Positions 8,053-17,495 of a stretch of DNA of 64,000 nt are shown here, piece by piece. Below the pieces are notes generated by a model that was not told the origin of the DNA, made no database searches, and worked only from the letters and a program-made list of their open reading frames with translations. A program made the position numbers and the translations under genes. The stretch covers positions 1 to 64,000 of the forward strand of contig NZ_JADEYS010000005.1 in the NCBI RefSeq assembly GCF_015209595.1. Reading direction: 5' to 3'. The DNA comes from Pontibacterium sinense (GTDB taxonomy: Bacteria > Pseudomonadota > Gammaproteobacteria > Pseudomonadales > Balneatricaceae). Position 1 is the stretch's first letter; every line of letters begins with the position of its first letter.

Positions 8053-8770
8053 TAAGGCGTGGAGGACAGTCAACGATGCCTGGGAAAAGCTGACTAAGCG
8101 TGAGCGTTTGTTGCTCTTTTTTACCGCCAGCGTTTTGCCGTTGATGTTGTTATTTGTAATGGTGCTGGAGCCGGCGTTGGACCGTATGCAAGGCGTTGAT
8201 GGCCAGATTGCGTCACTTGAACATTCCGTGCGGGCGCAAGAGAAAATGCTGAGAATGTTGCAGGATGCTGACTTGCCGGATCCTAATGCTAAGGCTCATC
8301 GGGACCTTAAAGCGCTGGTGAACCGACTGGATGTCATTAATTCTGATGTAGATCGTTTTGCCCGTAATCTGGTCGGTCCGGAGCAGATGCTGGGGTTATT
8401 ACATTCTGTGCTAGGGCCTGAAAAGGATCTGAAGCTGATAGAGGCATATAGTCTCCCGGTGGAGCCACTTGTACTCAATAAGGAGACAGAGGGCACTGAA
8501 GCTCCGGTTGCTCCTCGGCGCTTAACCGCTGATGCGGAGGTGCGGGCTCGGGAAAAGGCAATGCAGGAAGCGGTTATCTATATCCATCCGTTTGAAATGC
8601 AGTTACAGGGCAGTTACGAAGCCCTGTATCGTTATTTGCAAAGTATTGAAGCATTACATCAGGGATTCTTCTGGGATCGTCTGGAGTACACCGCGGATAA
8701 ATATCCGAATGCAACCATCCGCTTGCGTGTTCATACACTCAGCACAGAGGAGAGTTGGCTTGGTGCGTAA
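8045..8770 (+). CDS. mshJ: MSHA biogenesis protein MshJ (PilO-like)
   Basis: This protein of 241 residues has one N-terminal membrane helix (LLLFFTASVLPLMLLFVMVL), a periplasmic coiled coil and a C-terminal PilO-like domain (QLQGSYEALYRYLQSIEAL). It is the expected partner of the PilN-like protein in the inner-membrane alignment complex. I chose the GTG at 8045 because GGAGG at 8035-8039 lies five bases upstream; an in-frame GTG at 8033 would overlap that ribosome binding site. It overlaps the preceding gene by 8 bases. Confidence 0.82.
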   Translation: MSNKAWRTVNDAWEKLTKRERLLLFFTASVLPLMLLFVMVLEPALDRMQGVDGQIASLEHSVRAQEKMLRMLQDADLPDPNAKAHRDLKALVNRLDVINSDVDRFARNLVGPEQMLGLLHSVLGPEKDLKLIEAYSLPVEPLVLNKETEGTEAPVAPRRLTADAEVRAREKAMQEAVIYIHPFEMQLQGSYEALYRYLQSIEALHQGFFWDRLEYTADKYPNATIRLRVHTLSTEESWLGA

Positions 8771-9107
8771 TTTGATTCTAGCTGGGGCGGTTGTACTGAG
8801 TATGCAGGTCTCCGCCAATGAACTCCCGGGTGACCCTACTCGCCCAACAGCGTATAAAACTGTGGTAAAAACGACCCAAGTGGCAAAGCGGCACTTTACC
8901 CTCAGTTACCTGATGGTGGGTGAAAAGCGGCGGGTTGCTGTTGTTAACGGTCAGCAGGTTGTTCCGGGAAGCCGGGTGGACGGTGCTCGTGTACTGACGA
9001 TTACGCCAGACGGGGTGCGTTTGCAGGTGGGCAATCAACGCCGGACATTGCTGATCAATAAGCAGACGGGATTTAAGAAAGAACTAAGTGACAGGAAACG
9101 GAACTGA
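8763..9107 (+). CDS. mshK: MSHA biogenesis protein MshK (PilP-like)
   Basis: This small secreted protein of 114 residues has a signal peptide (about residues 1-20, ending SANE), the motif GDPTRP that is typical of MshK and PilP-type pilotin/linker proteins, and a compact beta domain. The start is the GTG at 8763, overlapping the mshJ stop and preceded by AGGAG. A longer open frame reaches back to 8532 but is only the other frame of mshJ. MshK should link the inner-membrane complex to the MshL secretin. Confidence 0.8.
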   Translation: MRNLILAGAVVLSMQVSANELPGDPTRPTAYKTVVKTTQVAKRHFTLSYLMVGEKRRVAVVNGQQVVPGSRVDGARVLTITPDGVRLQVGNQRRTLLINKQTGFKKELSDRKRN

Positions 9108-9109
9108 CC

Positions 9110-10738
9110 ATGAAGCGATTATTGAGTGTGTTGGCGCTGAGCGCCGGAGTCACCTTATCGGGTTGTTCCTCACTTGATTCGATGAACGATACTGCTGTAA
9201 CCGATGAGAGCATCGCGGTATTGGAGCAGGCGATCAACGAACAAACAAAGGACGCTGAAGTTGCGGGGGATACCGTACCTCAACTGCTGCCCCCTCCGAT
9301 TGTGCCTCCGCTGGATATACAGACATTGGGTCAAGCCAGTGAAGAGCGCTTTGACGTGATTGCCGATGGTCTTAGTGCGCACGACTTTTTTATGGGGTTG
9401 GTACAAGGTACTGACTACAACATGATTGTGCATAGAGATATCGAAGGGGCGGTTAACCTGAAGTTGAAGAACGTCACCGTAGAAGAGGTGATGCAAGCGA
9501 TGCGCAAGGTATACGGTTACGAGTATCGTCGTGAAGGTAAGCTCTATCAGGTGGTTCCCGCCAAGCTACAGACAGAAATGTTTCAGCTGAATTATCTGGA
9601 TATCCAACGTGAAGGTGTCTCTGATACCCAGGTTAGTGCGGGTTCTGTAAGAGATTCCGTATCTGACTCCGGTTCATCAAGCAGTGATAGTTCATCCGAC
9701 AGCAGCAGCTCCGGTTCATCCTCTACGCTTGTGGGTACGCGGATCAGTACCAAAACGTCGGCTAATTTCTGGGTGAACCTGAAGCAAACGCTGGATGCGC
9801 TTATTTCAGGTGATGGGCGTCGTGTTGTAGTAACGCCTCAGACCGGCATGATTATCGTGCGGGCATTACCGAGTGAGTTGGCGACAGTGCGTGAATATCT
9901 GGAACGGGCTGAGCTGACACTTCACCGTCAGGTTGTCATCGAAGCCAAGATTCTGGAAATCACACTCAGTGATAAGTTCCAGGCAGGCGTAAACTGGGCA
10001 ACACTGGGTGAGCCGAGTGCAGGAAAAACAATCACGCTGAATCAGGTCGCATCGTCAATTAGTGCAGATGGTTTGGGCGGTATATTCCGTTCAGCCTTTT
10101 CCTTAAATGACTTTACTGCAGTGATCGAGTTACTGGGGCAACAGGGCGATGTTCAGGTATTGTCTAGCCCGCGTGTATCAACCGTGAATAACCAGAAAGC
10201 CGTGATCAAAGTTGGTACGGATGAATTTTTTGTCACGGCTGTTGAAACGACCACCACCACCGGTACCTCAACGACCACCACACCAAGTGTTGAGCTGACC
10301 CCTTTCTTCTCGGGGATTGCGCTTGATGTAACGCCACAGATTAGCGGAAAGGGTGAAATTGTCCTGCATATTCATCCAACCGTGTCTGAGGTTGAAGATC
10401 AGCAGAAGCAAATTAATGTCGGTAGCGACGACTTCTCGATTCCTCTTGCGTTTAGCTCCATTCGTGAATCCGACAGCATTGTGCGTGCTGATAGCGGACA
10501 GGTGATTGTCATTGGCGGTTTGATGAAATCTGAGAACTCTGATCAGAATGAGAGCACGCCTTTATTGGGTGATATTCCCGGTGTGGGTAATCTGTTCAAG
10601 CAGCGTCGCTCGGTGGGTTCCAAAACCGAGCTGGTGATTCTTCTGCGTCCGGTGTTGGCAAACAACGACAGCTGGCAGAAAGAGCTGGAGCGTAGCTTGC
10701 AATCGTTTGAGCGTCTTCGCGCTGATAGCGTGAAGTGA
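9110..10738 (+). CDS. mshL: MSHA secretin MshL (outer-membrane pore)
   Basis: This 542-residue outer-membrane secretin multimer forms the exit pore for the pilus. It is a lipoprotein: the signal peptide ends in the lipobox LSGC (Cys19). An N-terminal secretin/TonB short domain follows (HDFFMGLVQGTDYNMIVHRDIEGAVNLKL). A striking serine-rich linker lies at about residues 180-205, then an N1-type domain and the C-terminal secretin barrel with VEDP-like signature blocks and SGQVIVIGGLM. A threonine-rich stretch (VETTTTTGTSTTTT) occurs inside the barrel region, as in other MshL proteins. It lies two bases after mshK. Confidence 0.9.
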   Translation: MKRLLSVLALSAGVTLSGCSSLDSMNDTAVTDESIAVLEQAINEQTKDAEVAGDTVPQLLPPPIVPPLDIQTLGQASEERFDVIADGLSAHDFFMGLVQGTDYNMIVHRDIEGAVNLKLKNVTVEEVMQAMRKVYGYEYRREGKLYQVVPAKLQTEMFQLNYLDIQREGVSDTQVSAGSVRDSVSDSGSSSSDSSSDSSSSGSSSTLVGTRISTKTSANFWVNLKQTLDALISGDGRRVVVTPQTGMIIVRALPSELATVREYLERAELTLHRQVVIEAKILEITLSDKFQAGVNWATLGEPSAGKTITLNQVASSISADGLGGIFRSAFSLNDFTAVIELLGQQGDVQVLSSPRVSTVNNQKAVIKVGTDEFFVTAVETTTTTGTSTTTTPSVELTPFFSGIALDVTPQISGKGEIVLHIHPTVSEVEDQQKQINVGSDDFSIPLAFSSIRESDSIVRADSGQVIVIGGLMKSENSDQNESTPLLGDIPGVGNLFKQRRSVGSKTELVILLRPVLANNDSWQKELERSLQSFERLRADSVK

Positions 10739-10753
10739 ATTGAGAGACAGTGA

Positions 10754-11668
10754 ATGTATGCTGAGCACTTTGGCTTGCGCGAGCTGCCGTTCACATTAAC
10801 ACCCAATACCCGCTTTTTTCTGAATTTGGCCAGCCATCAGGAGGCACTAAATCTGATGCTGGTCGCGCTTCACAGTGGCGATGGGTTTATCAAAGTCGTG
10901 GGTGAGGTTGGCACCGGTAAGACGTTGTTGTGCCGTAAGCTGCTCAACACGCTGGATGATAACCACTACGTTACCGTTTTTATCCCCAACTCTTACTTAA
11001 GCCCGGATGAGTTTCGTTGTGCCGTTGCATCTGAATTAGGCATCTATGCGCAGGAAAAGTCGAATCATGACCTGTTACAGTCGTTAACCGAGCGACTGAT
11101 CGAATACGCTCACCGGGGCCAGCGTGTGGTTTTACTGGTGGATGAAGTACAAGCTATGCCCGATGAAACAATCGAAGCGCTACGCCTGCTCACCAACCTT
11201 GAAACAGAGTCTGAAAAACTGTTTCAGGTGGTGCTGTTTGGCCAGCCAGAGCTGGACAAAAAACTGGACCAGTACAGCCTGCGCCAGCTCAAACAGCGGA
11301 TCACCTATAGCCATTGCCTGAAGAAGTTGGATGAGGATGAGGTCCGTGGATATATTAACTGGCGGATGGAAACCGCGGGTTATAGCGGAATGCCGCCTTT
11401 TGACCACGAGACCTGTGCCGCGATTGCGAAAGCGTCGGGTGGTGTACCAAGGTTGGTGAATATTCTGGCCCATAAAGCACTGTTGGCTGCGTTCGGTAAA
11501 GGTGACGACCGGGTATCTGCCACGTATGCCTTTCGGGCTATTGCAGACACAGAAGGTGCCGATTTACCGGCGTCTTCCCAGATTAAGCAGTGGTTGCCAG
11601 CCGTTGCTGCAGTGATTACTGTCGCAGCAATCACCTGGACGGTGACGGTGCTGGGGTTGCTGCCATGA
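10754..11668 (+). CDS. mshM: MSHA biogenesis ATPase MshM (ExeA-like AAA)
   Basis: This 304-residue AAA ATPase of the ExeA/GspA type is thought to help place or assemble the secretin. Its opening motif YAEHFGLRELPFTLTPNTRFF is typical of the family. Walker A is GEVGTGKT (about residues 55-62), Walker B is VVLLVDEVQ, and a single C-terminal hydrophobic helix (AVAAVITVAAITWTVTVLGLL) anchors it in the inner membrane. Its stop overlaps the mshN start (ATGA). Confidence 0.87.
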   Translation: MYAEHFGLRELPFTLTPNTRFFLNLASHQEALNLMLVALHSGDGFIKVVGEVGTGKTLLCRKLLNTLDDNHYVTVFIPNSYLSPDEFRCAVASELGIYAQEKSNHDLLQSLTERLIEYAHRGQRVVLLVDEVQAMPDETIEALRLLTNLETESEKLFQVVLFGQPELDKKLDQYSLRQLKQRITYSHCLKKLDEDEVRGYINWRMETAGYSGMPPFDHETCAAIAKASGGVPRLVNILAHKALLAAFGKGDDRVSATYAFRAIADTEGADLPASSQIKQWLPAVAAVITVAAITWTVTVLGLLP

Positions 11669-13173
11669 GCCTGGTGAATGACATGCTGCGAGACTTAGAA
11701 AAACGGGGACAAGGTGGACAATCGCCATTGTCCGACGATTCTGTTCGTAGTGTGAGTCATTCCGATTCTGCCAATCGACAGCAAAGGCGCTCCTGGCCTT
11801 TGTTGATTGTACTGGTGGCTTTGATCCTGGGGTTTGTTCTACTCGCGTGGCAGCTATGGCAGCAGCGCTCAAAGGACAGCGTGCCCGCGCAGAGGCAAGT
11901 GGCCTCTACAGCATTGTCTGTCCAGCCGACAGTGGTTGAGGTTGTTGATACTCAGCCTGAGCCTGCCCGTGTGGCTGAGAGGTTGGTGATTAGTCAGGTG
12001 CGTTGGTTACCAACATCTACAGGCGGCGATCTGGTGATACAGTTTAATGCGCGGCCGGATATTCAGCTGTTAAATCAAACCCGTCAGTCGGTGGTGATCG
12101 CGCTACCGAAAGCACGGTTAGATAACACTCTGCCGTTACCCCCATCTGAGGTAATCAGCGAGTTCAATCTGATGTCGGCGAAAGGTCAGCTGTTACTGGA
12201 TCTAAAAGCCAGCCGAGACGCACGCTTTTCCCTGATACGAGACTCTGAGCATCAAATCCGCGTGCAAGTGCTGTTGGCGAAGCCGCAATTGCTATCGTCG
12301 ACGTCCGTCGCTAAGTCCATTCGACAGAACCGAAGCGAAGTCGTGTCAGAACCCGTTGCCAATATTGCGATGCCTATTGCTGAAACGAAGAGCGTGAACG
12401 CGGCCCAAACCTCCGCGTCTGTATCCAGCACGACTGGTCGCTCTGTAAATACTGCCGTCGCAGACAGTAAAACGAAAAGGCCGCAGACCTCGCACAAACC
12501 TTCACCTGCTAAATCGAAAGCGGAAAAGCCGCAGCCCAATGCGAAGGTGGTTGCGCAGAGCAAGCCTGCACCTAAGCCGGTATTTCAGAAAACTGCTCAA
12601 GTTTTGACGGACGATCAGGCGGTTGCGAAAGCGCGTAAGCTGTTGCAGAAAAACAAAGTTTCAACGGCACAAGCGCTGTTACAGAAACAGCTAGAGCAGG
12701 CCCCAGCGTCCGTTGAAAGTCGTGCACTGCTGGCGGGGATCTATCTGGCGGCAGGTGATCATGGTCAGTCAGAACGGTTGGTGGATGAAGGCCTGCGGGT
12801 GATGCCGCTGGATTCGGGGCTGAAGAAAGTGAAAGCGCGTGTATTACTTGCAAAAGGTGATAGCGCTGCGGCCGTTAACCTGATGGAGAGTGCGCCGCCT
12901 GCAATCAAATTGGATGGAGAGTATCATGAGATCCGGGCTGCAGCATTGCAGCAGCAAGGACGGGCAGAGGATGCCGTTAACGTATATTATCAACTGCTGA
13001 AGTACGATAGCAGACAGGCACGTCTCTGGGTGGGGTTAGGTTACTCATTAGAGTTAGCGACCCGCGAGGATGAATCCCGCAAGGCGTATGAAAGTAGCCT
13101 GCAGGTGCCAAATCTGGATGACAATCTTAAGCGTTTTGTAACTCAGCGGCTTAAACAGCTGGCTGAGCGGTAG
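11665..13173 (+). CDS. mshN: MSHA biogenesis protein MshN (TPR protein)
   Basis: The 502-residue protein starts at the ATG at 11665 (MSLVNDMLRDLEKRG, the characteristic MshN opening), overlapping the mshM stop by 4 bases. One membrane helix follows (about residues 40-60), then an AMIN-like beta domain that could bind peptidoglycan, a low-complexity Lys/Pro/Ala/Ser linker and a C-terminal set of TPR repeats (from about residue 315). MshN is thought to work with MshL and MshM in the envelope-spanning part of the machine. A longer open frame begins inside mshM but has no start support. Confidence 0.85.
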   Translation: MSLVNDMLRDLEKRGQGGQSPLSDDSVRSVSHSDSANRQQRRSWPLLIVLVALILGFVLLAWQLWQQRSKDSVPAQRQVASTALSVQPTVVEVVDTQPEPARVAERLVISQVRWLPTSTGGDLVIQFNARPDIQLLNQTRQSVVIALPKARLDNTLPLPPSEVISEFNLMSAKGQLLLDLKASRDARFSLIRDSEHQIRVQVLLAKPQLLSSTSVAKSIRQNRSEVVSEPVANIAMPIAETKSVNAAQTSASVSSTTGRSVNTAVADSKTKRPQTSHKPSPAKSKAEKPQPNAKVVAQSKPAPKPVFQKTAQVLTDDQAVAKARKLLQKNKVSTAQALLQKQLEQAPASVESRALLAGIYLAAGDHGQSERLVDEGLRVMPLDSGLKKVKARVLLAKGDSAAAVNLMESAPPAIKLDGEYHEIRAAALQQQGRAEDAVNVYYQLLKYDSRQARLWVGLGYSLELATREDESRKAYESSLQVPNLDDNLKRFVTQRLKQLAER

Positions 13174-13188
13174 GAGGTACGGCACAAC

Positions 13189-15015
13189 ATGGCTGCACCC
13201 AAATTACGTATCGGCGATATGCTGGTTCAGGAAGGCGTGCTGACAGAGCCTCAGCTCATGGAAGCGCTCGCCCAGCAGAAAAAAACACGTCAGAAATTGG
13301 GTAAAACACTGGTCACAATGGGGCTGGTGGAAGAGAAGCATTTTCTGGAGTTTCTGTCCAAGCAGCTGAAGATCCCGATGGTGGATCTGGCCCACTACTC
13401 ATTTAATCAGCAGGATGTATTGCGCCTGTCTGAAACCCATGCCCGTCGTTTTCGCTCGATTGTACTGAAGGAAGACAGTGATTCCTTTGTCGTGGGTATG
13501 AGCGATCCAATGGATATCTTCGCCTTCGACGAGTTGCAGCGCCTACTGCCAAAACCGGTTGATGTTGCTGTGGTATCGGAATCCCAGCTGCTGCAGTCAC
13601 TGGATCTGGTGTATCGCCGTACCAGCGATATTGAGGTATTGGCGGATCAGTTGAGTGACGAGATCGCCGAAGACGCGTTCGATCTGGCCCAGATGACCGC
13701 GAACGATGAGAAAGACGTACCGGTTGTTAAGCTGCTCAAAAGTCTGTTTGAAGATGCGGTGCAGATTGGTGCATCAGATATTCATATCGAACCGGATGAA
13801 ACCGTACTTCGCGTCCGACAGCGTGTAGACGGCATGCTGCACGAGCATGTGATGAAAGAGCATCGCATCGCCTCAGCACTGGTACTGCGTCTGAAGCTGA
13901 TGGCGCATCTGAATATCTCCGAAAAACGCCTGCCACAAGATGGCCGCTTCAATATGAATGTGAAGGGGCGCAGTATCGATGTGCGTATTTCAACGCTGCC
14001 GATCCAACACGGTGAATCGGTTGTTATGCGTTTGCTGGATCAGTCCGGGGGGATTGTCGGGTTGGATAAAGCGGGGATGCCCGATGAAATGCTGGCGCGT
14101 CTGCGCCGCTTGATTCGAGAACCTCATGGCATCGTCCTGGTGACCGGACCAACCGGCAGTGGTAAAACCACGACCCTCTATGGCGCGCTGAATGAACTGA
14201 ACAGTTTCGATAAGAAAATCATCACGGTGGAAGATCCGGTGGAATACCGGCTGCCACGTGTCAATCAGGTGCAGGTTCATCCTGAGATCGGCCTGACCTT
14301 TGCCAGTGTACTGAGGGCCTGTCTGCGACAGGACCCGGATGTGTTGCTGCTGGGTGAGATCCGTGATCGTGAAACGGCGGAGATCTCTCTGCGAGCGGCG
14401 ATGACCGGGCACTTTGTCCTTTCGACACTGCATACCAATGACGCTGTTTCCAGTGCGATGCGGCTGGTGGATATTGGTGTCGAAGGTTATCTGGCGGCGT
14501 CTGCGATCCGCGCTATTCTGGCCCAGCGTCTGGTGCGCAAAGTCTGTAACAACTGCGCCAGCGAGTTTCGGCCTTCACCGCAGGAAAATGCGTGGCTAGC
14601 GGCCCATCTACCGAAACTGGGGCTGAGCGAAGGCGAGTTTAAAAAAGGGCGCGGTTGCACCTATTGCAATAATACAGGCTATAAGGGGCGTATCGGTATA
14701 TTTGAACTGCTGGAGTTGAACGATGCTATGGCTGATGCATTGCGCCGCAACGACAGCTCTGCATTTACGGCTGCGGCCTCTACTGATCCGCATTACCAGC
14801 CTTTGGTGTATAGCGCATTGGATCTGGCTTCAAAAGGCCTGATCACACTCGAAGAAGTTTTCCGTGTGACCGAGCAGCTGGATGAGTCGAAGTACAATGC
14901 TGAGTCACTGGCAAACGCGGAGCAGGAAGCGAAAGAAGTTAAAACAGTCTCACCGACGACCCAGCAAGCGCCAGCTCGCACCCCGGGCGGTACAATCAAG
15001 TTGGAGCTGGAGTAA
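13189..15015 (+). CDS. mshE: MSHA pilus extension ATPase MshE
   Basis: This hexameric GspE/PilB-type ATPase of 608 residues powers pilus assembly from the cytoplasm. The N-terminal domain has the two tandem 24-residue c-di-GMP-binding motifs of the MshEN family: R7-IG-to-QQ30 and K36-LG-to-Q59, separated by five residues. The ATPase core has Walker A GPTGSGKTTT, an Asp box, Walker B and a His box (LSTLHTND). A zinc-binding tetracysteine cluster (CNNC and CTYC) follows. A GGAGG motif precedes the start. C-di-GMP binding should therefore stimulate pilus extension, as known for the V. cholerae protein. Confidence 0.93.
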   Translation: MAAPKLRIGDMLVQEGVLTEPQLMEALAQQKKTRQKLGKTLVTMGLVEEKHFLEFLSKQLKIPMVDLAHYSFNQQDVLRLSETHARRFRSIVLKEDSDSFVVGMSDPMDIFAFDELQRLLPKPVDVAVVSESQLLQSLDLVYRRTSDIEVLADQLSDEIAEDAFDLAQMTANDEKDVPVVKLLKSLFEDAVQIGASDIHIEPDETVLRVRQRVDGMLHEHVMKEHRIASALVLRLKLMAHLNISEKRLPQDGRFNMNVKGRSIDVRISTLPIQHGESVVMRLLDQSGGIVGLDKAGMPDEMLARLRRLIREPHGIVLVTGPTGSGKTTTLYGALNELNSFDKKIITVEDPVEYRLPRVNQVQVHPEIGLTFASVLRACLRQDPDVLLLGEIRDRETAEISLRAAMTGHFVLSTLHTNDAVSSAMRLVDIGVEGYLAASAIRAILAQRLVRKVCNNCASEFRPSPQENAWLAAHLPKLGLSEGEFKKGRGCTYCNNTGYKGRIGIFELLELNDAMADALRRNDSSAFTAAASTDPHYQPLVYSALDLASKGLITLEEVFRVTEQLDESKYNAESLANAEQEAKEVKTVSPTTQQAPARTPGGTIKLELE

Positions 15016-15021
15016 GACTGA

Positions 15022-16254
15022 ATGCCACATTTCGAGTATGAAGGCCGTAACTCAGAGGGTGAGAAAGCCCACGGGCGTGTCGAGGCTGACGGTCGCAGTC
15101 AGGCCGCTTCGCAGTTGCTTGCAGACGGCATCACCCCCATCCGCATTACGCCCATTAGTCAGGCTGCGAAGGATGATAAAAAGGGCAGTGGTGAGATTCG
15201 GCTGAAGTTCCTGGAGAAGGTCAGCGTTGACGAGTTGATCATGTTCAGTCGCCAGATGTACAGCCTGACCAAGGCCGGGGTGCCATTAACCCGGGCGATG
15301 AGGGGGCTTGCGGGAAGTTTGCGCAATCAGATGTTGCAGGAAGCGGTGACGGAACTGTCGGACGATCTGGACAAAGGTAATACCTTGTCCGCTGCAATGA
15401 ACAAGCATCCGAAGATCTTCAGTGATCTCTACACCAGTATCATCCATGTGGGTGAAAATACCGGTCGGCTTGATGCGTCGTTTGCCCAGATGGCCGCTTA
15501 TCTTGAGCTGGAACGTAATACCGTAAAAAATGTGAAGCAGGCAACACGCTATCCCACCTTTGTATTTATTACGATCGCAGCCGCGATGGTAGTGATTAAT
15601 ATCTTCGTAATCCCGGCCTTTAAATCAGTTTTCGAAAGCTTAGGAGGCGGAGTGCCCTGGCAGACCCAAGTGCTGATTGGCATCTCCAACTTCATGGTGG
15701 ACTGGTGGCATCTGCTCTTGGCGATCATGGTTGCTGGATATGTGTTCTTTAAACGCTGGAAAAAAACAGAATCCGGTGAGCTGCAGTGGGATAAATCCAA
15801 GCTGCGATTTCCGCTCATCGGCAGTATTTTCTATCGTGTCATATTAGGACGATTTACCCGGACGTTTAGCATGGTGTTAAAAGCCGGTGTGCCAATTGAA
15901 CAAGGTTTAATGGTGGTATCCCGCGCTGTGGGTAACAAATACATTGGCGGCAAAGTGGCGGGAATGCGTCAGGCGATTGAGCGTGGAGAGTCCTTTACCC
16001 AGTCGGCCGCTCGCACCGGTATGTTTAGTCCGCTGGTGATGCAGATGCTGGCGGTGGGTGAAGAAACCGGTCAGGTGGATCAGATGTTATCGGAAGCGGC
16101 CGACTTCTATGAGGAAGAGGTGGATTACGACCTGAAAAACCTCGCCACAGCGATTGAGCCAATCCTGATTATGATTATCGGCGGGATGGTTTTGGTGCTG
16201 GCGCTAGGTGTCTTCCTGCCACTCTGGGAGCTAAGTACTGCAATAAAAGGGTGA
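15022..16254 (+). CDS. mshG: MSHA inner-membrane platform protein MshG
   Basis: This 410-residue member of the GspF/PilC family is the polytopic platform on which the MshE motor turns. It has two homologous cytoplasmic GspF domains (from about residues 70 and 275) and three strongly hydrophobic membrane segments, including FVFITIAAAMVVINIFVIPAF and the C-terminal IEPILIMIIGGMVLVLALGVFLPL. It begins six bases after mshE and ends the first block of the locus; a 234-base gap separates it from the pilin genes, so the pilin block may have its own promoter. Confidence 0.93.
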   Translation: MPHFEYEGRNSEGEKAHGRVEADGRSQAASQLLADGITPIRITPISQAAKDDKKGSGEIRLKFLEKVSVDELIMFSRQMYSLTKAGVPLTRAMRGLAGSLRNQMLQEAVTELSDDLDKGNTLSAAMNKHPKIFSDLYTSIIHVGENTGRLDASFAQMAAYLELERNTVKNVKQATRYPTFVFITIAAAMVVINIFVIPAFKSVFESLGGGVPWQTQVLIGISNFMVDWWHLLLAIMVAGYVFFKRWKKTESGELQWDKSKLRFPLIGSIFYRVILGRFTRTFSMVLKAGVPIEQGLMVVSRAVGNKYIGGKVAGMRQAIERGESFTQSAARTGMFSPLVMQMLAVGEETGQVDQMLSEAADFYEEEVDYDLKNLATAIEPILIMIIGGMVLVLALGVFLPLWELSTAIKG

Positions 16255-16488
16255 TTGACAGCAGTCGAGAAAAAATGATTTTCTTTGGGCTGGATGCTGT
16301 TACCAAGAACCTGTTACAGTACTCAAAAATCGAAAGCAGCGCATTTGGAAATTTGATCGCAGCCTACGTATTTAAGCGACGGATCGATCTGAATATGTTG
16401 TAGAGCGAAGATTTATGGACTTGCGTCATGCGTTTTTAACGCTTGGCGTGACAGAATGACAAATTGCCTAGGTTTAGTGGAGAAAACC

Positions 16489-16965
16489 ATGAAAAAACAA
16501 GCAGGTTTTACGATTGTTGAATTAGTAGTAGTGATCGCGCTGCTCGGTATTCTTGCTGCCGTGGCATTGCCACGTTTTCTGAATGTAACTGATGATGCTC
16601 ATAACGCATCTGTTAGTGGTACGGGTGGAGCGTTGCGCTCTGCGGCAGGCTTGGTAAAAGCTCAGTCCGTTGTTGATGAAGCGTCAGGCACAGTGACTTA
16701 TGATGGTACTCCTGTGACCATTAACGCTAATCTTTACCCAGAAGCAGACAGTCATGCAACGTGCCAAAGTACTTGGGAGAATATCCTGCAGAATGGCGCA
16801 CCCGTTGTGGCAACGGATGATTCTACTGACTACAAAGCAGAGTGGGTTGCAGCAGCAGGTGCCGTCGCTGCACATTGTAAATATACCTATAATGCTATTG
16901 CTGCGGGTACACATTTCATTACCTATACACCTGAAAATGGTGGTGTAGACATTACTGTACCATAA
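16489..16965 (+). CDS. mshA: MSHA major-type prepilin (MshA/MshB-like)
   Basis: This type IV prepilin of 158 residues has the short leader MKKQAG, cleavage before Phe, Glu at position +5 of the mature chain, and the hydrophobic helix VELVVVIALLGILAAVALPRF. Two cysteines (ATCQS and AHCKY) could form the C-terminal disulfide loop of pilins. I chose the ATG at 16489 because GTGGAG lies just upstream and because the leader then fits the family; an earlier start would give an odd 11-residue addition. Only one such gene is present where Vibrio and Shewanella have mshB and mshA, so it could be either by name; as the only one it is probably the main pilin. Its stop overlaps the next start. Confidence 0.83.
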   Translation: MKKQAGFTIVELVVVIALLGILAAVALPRFLNVTDDAHNASVSGTGGALRSAAGLVKAQSVVDEASGTVTYDGTPVTINANLYPEADSHATCQSTWENILQNGAPVVATDDSTDYKAEWVAAAGAVAAHCKYTYNAIAAGTHFITYTPENGGVDITVP

Positions 16966-17495
16966 TGCAGGCGTTGCAGTTGGGGGGAGCTACTCAGCGT
17001 GGCTTTACCCTGATTGAGATGGTTGCCGTACTGATCATGCTCGGTATTCTCAGTGCGGTCGCCTTTCCTCGTTTCGCGGGTATCTCTTCATATCGCGATC
17101 GCGTTTTTCAGGAAACGCTCCTCACCTCTCTTCGGTTATCGCAACGCACTGCACTGTCCCATAACGCATCCACTATCGAATGGCGCCTGAATCGACCCGC
17201 AGCGGAAAGTTGGCGATATGCGATCGATATTGATAGCGCTGAACAGGTGGGTGAGACGCAAGCGTCTAATCATGTGGTGACTTATACCGCGAGCCTGGCG
17301 GCCGGTGGCTTTATTGCGGGCACGCTGAATCTGAACAACACCCTGACCCTACGTTATGACTCGTCCGGCAATCTGATCTGGGCAGGCAACGGAACCGTGT
17401 CGGGTACGCTGAGCAGCAGTATGCGGTTGGACGCAAACGGTCGTCTGCTTTGTATCTCTCTGACAGGATTTGCCTATGATGGCGCGTGTCGCTAA
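16965..17495 (+). CDS. mshC: MSHA pilin-like protein MshC
   Basis: This minor pilin of 176 residues has a 13-residue leader ending in QRG, then FTLIEMVAVLIMLGILSAVAFPRF with Glu at +5. The block TSLRLSQRTALSHNAS is typical of MshC and GspH-like pseudopilins. It overlaps the preceding pilin gene by one base and the following mshD gene by about 20 bases, which points to one tightly packed transcript. Confidence 0.82.
   Translation: MQALQLGGATQRGFTLIEMVAVLIMLGILSAVAFPRFAGISSYRDRVFQETLLTSLRLSQRTALSHNASTIEWRLNRPAAESWRYAIDIDSAEQVGETQASNHVVTYTASLAAGGFIAGTLNLNNTLTLRYDSSGNLIWAGNGTVSGTLSSSMRLDANGRLLCISLTGFAYDGACR

Noticed and set aside
16269..16285. AGAAAA/TTTTCT hairpin after mshG
   Set aside because: Weak AT-only stem without the features of a terminator.
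16345..16365. GG-N10-GC sigma-54-like spacing before the pilin gene
   Set aside because: Only the GG and GC match; TGGC and TTGC are both broken, so I do not call a promoter.
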